From the NCBI GenBank assembly GCA_963795335.1, contig CAWCHI010000004.1:62001-126000 (forward strand): a stretch of DNA of 64,000 nt, read 5' to 3'. Each line of letters begins with the position of its first letter. The stretch's first letter is position 1. This document shows, one piece after another, positions 54,238-60,742 of the stretch. A program made the translations under genes and the position numbers. This stretch comes from Trebonia sp963795335. GTDB taxonomy: Bacteria > Actinomycetota > Actinomycetes > Streptosporangiales > Streptosporangiaceae. The notes below the pieces were generated by a model. The model saw only the letters and a program-made list of their open reading frames with translations. It ran no database searches and had not been told where the DNA came from.

Positions 54238-55188
54238 ATGGGCGCAGTCCAGTCCCGAGCCGTCCGATTCCACGAGTTTGGCGAACCCCTGCACGTCCTG
54301 CGGGAGGAACAGACGCAAATCCCCAACCCGGGCGAGGGCAGGATCCGGGTTCGCGTGGCCGCCACCGGGCTCAACCCGGCCGACTGGGAGTTGTGCCGCG
54401 GCTTCATGCCCGGCGTCCTGCCGCGTGGCATCGGCTACGACGTAGCTGGCACCGTCGACGCCACCGGAGCCGGAGTCCACGACGTCACGGCGGGCGACCT
54501 CGTGTTCGGGTCGTCGGACTTCGCCGCGCAGCGCAGTGCCGGGGCGGCTGACTTCGCGATCCTGAACCTGTGGTTTGCGGTTCCGGCAGGGCTCGACGCC
54601 GTCCGGGCGGCCGTACTGCCGATGGTGCTGCAGACTGCGAACTGGACCCTCAACCTAATGAACGTCACGCCAGGCGAGACCGTGCTGATCCACGGGGCGG
54701 GCGGCATGGTCGGGTACACGGCCGTGCAGGTTGCGCTCCGTCGCGGCGCCCGCGTGATTGCCACCGCCGGGCCAAGCTACACCCCCGACCTCGAGGCGTT
54801 CGGCGCGCTGGTGACCCCCTACGGTGAGGGCATGGCTGAGCGCGTCCGGGCGCTTGCCGCCGGGCCGGTCGATCACGTACTCGACACATCCCGGCCCAAC
54901 GTAGGCGCGATCGCCGCTCTCATCGAGATCGCCGGTGACCCGAAGCGCGTCGTCACCATCAGCAACCACGACGAGGCGCGCAGCCAGGGCGCCCGGGTAA
55001 ACGTCGACGAGCTCATCGCCGCCAGCGGCTTCCCGAGCTCCGATTTCCTGGCCGACTACGCAGCCCTGGCCGCCGCCGGCAAGTTCACCGTGCCCGTAGC
55101 TAAGACATTCCGGCTCGACGACTGGCGCGGCGCGGCCGAACTCAGCCTGTCCGGAGCGCCCCACGGCAAGGTAGTACTCGTCCCATAA
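54238..55188 (+). CDS. NADP-dependent quinone-oxidoreductase-like (MDR family)
   Basis: 316 residues. GroES-like N-terminal part (RVRVAATGLNPADWELCRG, PRGIGYDVAGTVDATGAG) and Rossmann part with VLIHGAGGMVGYTAVQVALRRGARVIAT. No zinc-ligand cysteines, so a zinc-free quinone or enone reductase. Start ATG 54238 behind GAAGGAG. Target of the divergent TetR. Confidence 0.88.
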   Translation: MGAVQSRAVRFHEFGEPLHVLREEQTQIPNPGEGRIRVRVAATGLNPADWELCRGFMPGVLPRGIGYDVAGTVDATGAGVHDVTAGDLVFGSSDFAAQRSAGAADFAILNLWFAVPAGLDAVRAAVLPMVLQTANWTLNLMNVTPGETVLIHGAGGMVGYTAVQVALRRGARVIATAGPSYTPDLEAFGALVTPYGEGMAERVRALAAGPVDHVLDTSRPNVGAIAALIEIAGDPKRVVTISNHDEARSQGARVNVDELIAASGFPSSDFLADYAALAAAGKFTVPVAKTFRLDDWRGAAELSLSGAPHGKVVLVP

Positions 55189-55260
55189 CCGTGAGCACGT
55201 CCTTTGCTGAGGTGGGCTGACCCGTCCCGATATATCGTTCGCAGATGTTTTCTTGTGTGG

Positions 55261-56193
55261 TCAGCCGGTCGTGAAGGTGGCTGACCGGTCGGCAAGGTAA
55301 CGGGTCGTCCGTGCCGCTGTGTCCTCGTCCAGCGGGAGGAGTTGCGCGGCGAAGTCGGTGGCACCACCGTCGGCCAGGCGGCGGAGCGCCGCGTCGAGGT
55401 GGGCCTCGTCACCGAAGATGGCGAGCTCGGCCAGGGCTGAGACACCTTCTCGTTCCCTGAGCGCCTGGTAGGAGGGAAGGGACTCGTAGAAATCCGTCTG
55501 GCCGGCGAGGCGGCCGCGCAGGGTCTCTGGGTCGCTGGTGAGGCCGATCGGGAGCCCGACGACCACCCGGGGTGCGGCCCGGCCGGCCGCGGACGCCGCC
55601 GCCGAGATCGCGGGAACCACGAAGTCCGCGACGGTGCGGGGTCCGGCCCACGACGTGATCGTGCCATTGGTGGCCGTGCCCGCCAGGGCCAGCATGGCCG
55701 GGCCCAGCGCGGCCAGCAGGACCGGCACCACGTGACCGGTGTCGCGGGTCAGCAGCTGCGTGTCGACGCGGAATACCTCGCCGCGGAAGCGGGCCGGCTG
55801 GCGTGCGAGCAGCGGGCCGAGCACCGCCAGGTACTCACGGGTGTGCCGGACCGGCCGCTCGAACGGCAGGCCCAGGTCGTGGCGCATCATGACTTCATGG
55901 CTGGCGCCGACGCCGAGGGTGAGGCGGCCGCGCAGGGCATCGTCGGCGGTGAGCGCCTGCTGGGCCAGGGCGGCGGGATGCCGGGGCCAGGTCTGCATGA
56001 CCGCCGTGCCCAGCTCGATCCCCGCGGCGCCCCGGCCCGCCACGGCGAGGGCAGTCAGGGGATCGAAGCCCGACCCGGCGGGCATCCAGGCCGTCGCGAG
56101 CCCCAGGGACGCCAGGGTCTCGACTCGTATCGCCAGGCCGTCAATGGCCGACTCAGACCGCAAGCCAAGCCCGACCGTAACCCCCAGCTGCAT
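55261..56193 (-). CDS. LLM-class (F420-dependent) oxidoreductase
   Basis: 310 residues, luciferase-like TIM barrel: LGVTVGLGLRSESAIDG, LASLGLATAWMPAGSGFDPL, GIELGTAVMQTWPRHPAALA, LTLGVGASHEVMMRHDLGLPF, HTREYLAVL and PVLLAALGPAMLALAG. Substrate unknown. Start ATG 56193 after GGGGGAGG. Convergent with the oxidoreductase gene. The frame runs on upstream through the next genes in antisense-free order, but that is coincidental. Confidence 0.87.
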   Translation of the reverse strand: MQLGVTVGLGLRSESAIDGLAIRVETLASLGLATAWMPAGSGFDPLTALAVAGRGAAGIELGTAVMQTWPRHPAALAQQALTADDALRGRLTLGVGASHEVMMRHDLGLPFERPVRHTREYLAVLGPLLARQPARFRGEVFRVDTQLLTRDTGHVVPVLLAALGPAMLALAGTATNGTITSWAGPRTVADFVVPAISAAASAAGRAAPRVVVGLPIGLTSDPETLRGRLAGQTDFYESLPSYQALREREGVSALAELAIFGDEAHLDAALRRLADGGATDFAAQLLPLDEDTAARTTRYLADRSATFTTG

Positions 56194-56268
56194 CGCACCT
56201 CCCCCGCCACCCTGCGGAGCCTGCCCCCGCTGACGGCCCACCCGATCTGGTGACCTGCAAGCCCCAGT

Positions 56269-56631
56269 ATGCGGCCCCCGGACTCCGGTGCGATCCATGC
56301 TGCCACTTGCGGTCTCAGACCTGTTCTCTACCACCCCGATCGCCAACCGATACCGCCCACCACGGCCCCCAGCAGACGTCGCGGTCACGGCAAGGATGCG
56401 ATCTACTGGGATGCCTCCCGCAACCGGTATACGGGCGCGGTGAACCTGGGCTTCGGCCCCGACGGGAAGCGCATCCGCCGTAAGGTCATCGGCAAGACCA
56501 AGGTCGAGGTCCGCGACAAGCTCAAGCTGCTCCACCAGCAGCTGCAGATCGGGCTGAAGCCGCACGTCGCGGCCTTGGCCGAGGCTCCGAGGTCGGCCGG
56601 GTCGCCTGAAGGTTCCCCGTCGCCGGGTTGA
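56269..56631 (+). pseudogene. Phage-type integrase, N-terminal fragment
   Basis: From about 56377 the frame reads DAIYWDASRNRYTGAVNLGF, GPDGKRIRRKVIGKTKVEVR and DKLKLLHQQL, the arm-type DNA-binding start of actinobacterial tyrosine integrases. The core-binding and catalytic domains are absent. It is the only recombinase trace in the island and explains the tRNA insertion. Confidence 0.75.
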
Positions 56632-56645
56632 CCGTCTTGTCGGCC

Positions 56646-57625
56646 TCAGGCCTCCGATCCGGTGACCGTGTCGGGCTCGTCGGGCACCAGGTAGGCCTGC
56701 TGCGGAACTGGGGTGATGAGCTCCTCCCGCGGGACCAGGTCGCCCTGGTGGGTGAGCTTTCTGGGCGTCAGGACCAGGCCCTGGACGACGAGCAGGAAGA
56801 ACGCGGCCACGGCGATGATGAGGAAGTTGGTGCGGAAGGTGCTGTCGGCCGCCAGCGGCACCGGGATCCCGGGGAACAGCTTGGTCGTGCCGTTCAGGAC
56901 CGCCAGCACCACCGCCACGGTGATGCCCGCGGCCGGCGCCTGGATGGCGTACTGGATGCCGAAGGTGAGCGACATGTTGTCGCGCCGCCCGGCCGCCGCG
57001 ACCATCGCCCAGCCGACGTTGTAGCAGATCACACCGCCGTAGATGTAGACGAAGACGATCACCCAGAGCATCGCCCACGAGCCGTGGGCGAACGCCCCGA
57101 TCAGCATCGAGGCGACCACGAAAACCCCGCCGAGGACCATCGTCGGGCGCGGGCCGAACCGTTTCATCATCGGCTGGGAGGTCAACGTGGCCAGGAGCGT
57201 CCCGGGCAAGATGGCCAGCAGCGGCAGCGACGCCATAAGCACGTCCAGCCCCTCGCCGTAACCGGTCGCCGTGGGCGACTCGCCGATGGCGGGGATGAGG
57301 ATGAACAGGGCCGGGGCAACCACCCCGATCGCGAACTGGGTCATGTAGCCCGCCGCGACCTGGCGCTTGTCCATCCCGCGGAAGTCCATCATCGGGTGGC
57401 GGGCCGCCCGCTGCTGCAGGACGAAAGCGATGAAGACCACCACGGCCCCGATGAACAGCCCGATGACCCCAGCCGAGCCCCAGCCCCAGGAGTTTCCCTG
57501 GTTGAGCGCCAGGATCAGGCACAGCAGGGTGGCCGCCAGCAGGACGCCGCCCAAGTAGTCCGGTGGTACCCGCACCCGGCTTGACTCCGGGGTGTCGTGC
57601 ACGAAGATCGCCTGCCGCCGGCCGC
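56646..57625 (-). pseudogene. MFS (DHA2-type) transporter, C-terminal fragment
   Basis: About 325 codons with eight membrane helices remain, from VHDTPESSRVRVPPDYLGGV to the natural end EPDTVTGSEA. The N-terminal half is missing: upstream of 57625 the frame becomes meaningless and another gene fragment begins. Includes LLATLTSQPMMKRFGPRPTM (MFS motif). Dead exporter. Confidence 0.8.
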
Positions 57626-57639
57626 CCAGAAGATGCACC

Positions 57640-57909
57640 GGCAGCGTCGAAGGCGATCGACGCCACGTCCCGAGCGGAGGCGGGGGCTGTGGTGCCGACC
57701 CCGAGGCCCGCGCCAAGCCCGCGGTAGATGTCGTGCAGCTCCCGGGTCGTAAAGTCCGCCTCGCCAAACCGGGCTGGCTTGGTCGGGCTGAAAAGGCTGG
57801 CCGCGTCAAGCCGCTCGATGCTCTCCTGGGGTATGCGGCGCTGCTGGTCCGTGAGGGCCCGGCGCGCGCGTAACCAGGGGTGCAGCTCCGAGTGGAACGA
57901 CGGCGTCAT
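57640..57909 (-). pseudogene. Acyl-CoA-dehydrogenase/flavin monooxygenase-like N-terminal fragment
   Basis: Frame from ATG 57909: QQRRIPQESIERLDAASLFS, PTKPARFGEADFTTRELHDI and YRGLGAGLGVGTTAPASARD, the first helices of the HsaA/HpaB-like acyl-CoA dehydrogenase fold. It stops being protein-like near 57640, where the MFS fragment starts in another frame. The rest of the gene is gone. Confidence 0.6.
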
Positions 57910-58097
57910 CGAGGAACAGGAACTGCCTTCCGCGGCGCCCTAGAAGCCGGCCGCCCGACGCTCTCACATGCTCCTCCAGGACGGGACCGTCGTCGGCTCG
58001 CAAGACCGTCCAGGTCAGGCCGCCAGCTACGACCAGCGTCCGGCACCCGAAGACTCGGTAACCGTGCGCCACCGCTGGCGACTGTGAAGATTGGCAG

Positions 58098-58238
58098 GTG
58101 AACACCATCGTCGAGTACTGGATCACGGCCGAGGACCTGTCCGCCCTCAACGCCAGCATCGTCGGGCACATCGAGGAGCTGAGACGCGTATACCGCGTCC
58201 AGCCGGGCCCGGTGCCATGTGACAGGTCCCCTGAGTGA
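58098..58238 (+). CDS. 46-residue hypothetical protein
   Basis: GTG 58098 after GGCAG: VNTIVEYWITAEDLSALNAS, IVGHIEELRRVYRV, then a short tail. Unrecognised; perhaps the N-terminal part of a longer lost protein. Its stop lies in the vapBC operator. Confidence 0.4.
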   Translation: MNTIVEYWITAEDLSALNASIVGHIEELRRVYRVQPGPVPCDRSPE

Positions 58239-58253
58239 TATCATCAGATATCA
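58236..58253. promoter_or_regulatory. vapBC operator
   Basis: Perfect inverted repeat TGATATC-ATCA-GATATCA, directly followed by the AGGGAGG ribosome site of vapB. Expected binding site of the VapBC complex. Confidence 0.8.
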
Positions 58254-58266
58254 AGGGAGGCGCGGG

Positions 58267-58488
58267 ATGACAGACATACTGATCCGAGATGTGCCCGACG
58301 ACGTTGTCGCGGCACTCGAGGCCCACGCCCGCCGACTCGGGCTATCGCGCACCGAGTACGTCCGCCGCAGGCTCGCCCAGGACGCGGCCCTGGCAGACGC
58401 CCCCGTCAGCACGGGGGACCTGACCCGCTTCGGTGACACCTTCAGCGACCTGGCCGACCCCGACGTGATGTCACGGGCCTGGCAGTGA
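58267..58488 (+). CDS. vapB: VapB-type antitoxin
   Basis: 73 residues. Ribbon-helix-helix N-terminus: MTDILIRDVPDDVVAALEAH, ARRLGLSRTEYVRRRLA; the C-terminus (TGDLTRFGDTFSDL) is the toxin-neutralising arm. Start ATG 58267 after AGGGAGG. GTGA overlap with the toxin start couples translation. Autoregulated through the palindrome at 58236. Confidence 0.93.
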   Translation: MTDILIRDVPDDVVAALEAHARRLGLSRTEYVRRRLAQDAALADAPVSTGDLTRFGDTFSDLADPDVMSRAWQ

Positions 58489-58892
58489 CCGACTGGCTGA
58501 TCGACAAATCCGCCCTGGTCCGCCTGGGCAGCAGCCGGGATGCAGCTGCCTGGGCCAGCCGGATCGAACGCGGCCTGGTCAGGATCACCACCGTCACCAA
58601 GCTCGAGGTCGGCTTCTCGGCCCGCTCCGCGGCCGACCTCCGCTCCGGCCTCAGGCAGCCACCCGTCTCAGCTATGCCCGTTGAGTACCTCACCCCGGCC
58701 ATCGAGGACCGGGCCGTCGAGGTCCTGACGGCGCTCGCCGATCGCGGCCAGCACCGCGCCCCCTCGGTCCCGGACCTGGTCATCGCGGCCACCGCCGAAC
58801 TCGCCGGGCTGACCGTGCTGCACTGCGACAAGGACTTCGACCTCATCGCCAGCATCACCGGCCAGCCAGCCGAATGGCTCGCCACAGCCTGA
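58485..58892 (+). CDS. vapC: VapC-type PIN-domain ribonuclease toxin
   Basis: 135 residues from GTG 58485. Active-site acids: Asp in WLIDKSALVRLG, Glu in TTVTKLEVGFSAR, Asp in VPDLVIAATAELA and Asp in VLHCDKDFDLIA. Mg-dependent RNase that targets tRNA or rRNA when free. Full-length and intact. Confidence 0.95.
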   Translation: MTDWLIDKSALVRLGSSRDAAAWASRIERGLVRITTVTKLEVGFSARSAADLRSGLRQPPVSAMPVEYLTPAIEDRAVEVLTALADRGQHRAPSVPDLVIAATAELAGLTVLHCDKDFDLIASITGQPAEWLATA

Positions 58893-59052
58893 ACGCAGCG
58901 AGAATTTTCGCGCTTCGAACGGCGCAAGTCTCTTCACGCCGGGGAGCCAACGGCCACCATCGCCAGGACCCGCCAAGCCCTATCCAGCCGTAACCGAGCA
59001 GCTCATCGGCACCCCAGGCCGTGCCAGGCCAGGTCCAGCCGCTCGTAGGATG

Positions 59053-59098
59053 TGCCTTCTGAGCAGCGGGTCGCGGGTTCGAATCCTGCCTGGCGCAC
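59053..59098. repeat. Right attachment repeat (attR), tRNA-Arg 3' fragment
   Basis: 45 of 46 bases match the tRNA-Arg gene from the anticodon stem to its end. The 5' half of the tRNA is absent, so it is not a functional tRNA. Marks the right edge of the island. Confidence 0.92.
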
Positions 59099-59349
59099 TG
59101 AAATCTTCGCAGCTCAGACCCCGCCGTTGATGGTCGAACGCGTCGCGGTTGTGAGCCAAACCTGGGAGCCTTTTAGCAGCGGGTCACGCGGTCCACCTCG
59201 GGCAAGCGGCGCGGGCGGGGCGAGGATGCTGCCTGCGAGCAGCCAGCCTGGACACTGGTCGCGTTCGGCCGTCGGCCTGACGGCTCCGGCCTGGAACAAG
59301 CGGTCGCAGAGGGCGTCATTTAGGCCGGGTGGCGTGGGCAGCGGCAGTC
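59099..59349. other. Non-coding stretch after attR
   Basis: No gene recognised. AGCAGCGGGTC of the attachment repeat recurs at about 59177-59187, perhaps a decayed third site. Confidence 0.45.
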
Positions 59350-59432
59350 TGCGGGCTTCCCAGCACATGTATGTAAGTCTTCCCAAATACGAGCTGTAAG
59401 TCTTCCCAAATACGAGCTGTAAATCTTCCCAG
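59350..59432. repeat. 23-bp repeat array (3.6 units), second locus
   Basis: Units at 59350 (decayed, sharing CTTCCCA), 59373, 59396 and 59419 (partial); core GTAAGTCTTCCCAAATACGA. Same period, same copy number and same decayed first unit as the array at 52165, but with a different sequence. Confidence 0.85.
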
Positions 59433-59443
59433 GAAAACGTGAC

Positions 59444-60051
59444 GCGCTCCCCCGGCTGCTGCGCCAGTTCGCGGCGCAGACCTGCCAGCTGCTCAACATC
59501 ACGAAGGCCGGACAGGCCGCAGGGCTGGAAAGCAGCTCCGCGAACAGGTACGCGACCCTCTTGGAAGCGGCCTTCACGATCCAGCGGCTGCCCGCCTGGG
59601 GCGAGACACTGGGCAAGCGACTTTCCGCTCACCCGAAGGTTCACGTCATCGACTCGGGGCTGGCGTGCTGGGTGCTCGGGCTCAGCGCGGCGAAGATCAA
59701 CAGCCGCAGCCCGGCCGCCCTGGCCGAGTTCGGGCACGTGGTCGAGACATTCGCCGTCGGCGAGATCCTCAAACAGGTCAGCTGGGCGGATGACGTGATC
59801 ACGGCGTCGCACTTCCGCACTGAAGCCGGCGATGAGGTCGACCTCGTGCTGGAGACCTGGGACGGACGGGTCGCCGGGTTCGAGATCAAACCGGCACCAG
59901 AATCAAAGACCCCGACCTGAGCGGCCTCCGCCTGCTGCGCGACCGCCTCGGCGACCGGTTCGCAGGCGGCTTCGTACTCAACCTCGGGGAACTCGCCTAC
60001 CGCAAGGAAAACAAAATCGCAGTAATGCCGCTCAGCGCACTCTGGTCATAA
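59444..60051 (+). pseudogene. DUF4143 ATPase, truncated C-terminal half
   Basis: No AAA domain. The frame starts abruptly (DALPRLLRQFAAQTCQLL), goes on AGLESSSANRYATLLEAAF, HVIDSGLACWVLGL and GDEVDLVLETWDGRVAGFEI (D-ExK-like), shifts near 59890 and ends with FAGGFVLNLGELAYRKENKI to LSALWS. It is from another subfamily than the intact ATPase at 52279. Directly preceded by the 23-bp array, so a deletion removed its first 200 or so codons. Confidence 0.82.
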
Positions 60052-60220
60052 CCAGGACGACGGTTTTGCAGTTCGAACAGCTGGTCAGACACTAAACTCT
60101 GGGAGCCAAATCTGGAAGCCAGCGGCCACAGTTCCACGCGACATCAGGTCACAGTCAGCTTCCATCAGCCAGGCCCCCTCCCGTCGCGGCGCTAAGGGAC
60201 GGGCCGGGTAGCCTACGGCA

Positions 60221-60739
60221 ATGCCCATGAGTTCCGCCGAAGGCAAGTCCTGGATCAAGGAGCGGATCGGTCTGCTGGCCGCGACCGGCCCGCTGGATGT
60301 GGTCGACGTAGGCCCGGGCGTCGGGACCTACGCCAAGCTGCTGGCTGGCCCGCAGGTGCGCCGCATCACCGGCCTCGAGGTCTGGGAGCCCTACGTGCGG
60401 ACCTACCGGCTGCACGACTACTACGACGAGATCATCCTCGGTGACGTGCGCGAAGTGCCCATCCCGGCGACCGACGTCGTTGTGCTCGGCGACGTCGCCG
60501 AGCACATGACCGCCGGGGAGGCCCAGGACGTATGGCACCGGTGCGCCGAGGCGGCGCGGCGGGCGGTGTACCTGTCGATCCCGATCGTGCACTACCCGCA
60601 GCACCCGCTCGAAGACAACCCGTATGAGGTCCACGTCGAGGAGGACTGGTCCCACGAGAAGGTGCTGGCCCAGTTCGCCGGCATCGGGGCGTCCTGGACC
60701 GGCCAGGAAGTCGGGGTCTACGAACGCCGCACCGGCTGA
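60221..60739 (+). CDS. Class I SAM-dependent methyltransferase
   Basis: 172 residues: SAM loop VVDVGPGVGTYAKLLAG, then ITGLEVWEPYVRTYRL, IILGDVREVPIPATDVVVLGDVAEHM and VYLSIPIVHYPQ. Resembles methyltransferases of glycan clusters. Converges with the glycosyltransferase gene, four bases apart. Confidence 0.8.
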   Translation: MPMSSAEGKSWIKERIGLLAATGPLDVVDVGPGVGTYAKLLAGPQVRRITGLEVWEPYVRTYRLHDYYDEIILGDVREVPIPATDVVVLGDVAEHMTAGEAQDVWHRCAEAARRAVYLSIPIVHYPQHPLEDNPYEVHVEEDWSHEKVLAQFAGIGASWTGQEVGVYERRTG

Positions 60740-60742
60740 GGG

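Noticed and set aside
59053..59098. Second tRNA gene
   Set aside because: Only the 3' part from the anticodon stem is present; there is no D-arm or 5' acceptor strand.
52165..59432. CRISPR array
   Set aside because: The 23-bp units are directly contiguous, without spacers, and no cas gene is present. The same applies to the 20- and 21-bp minisatellites.
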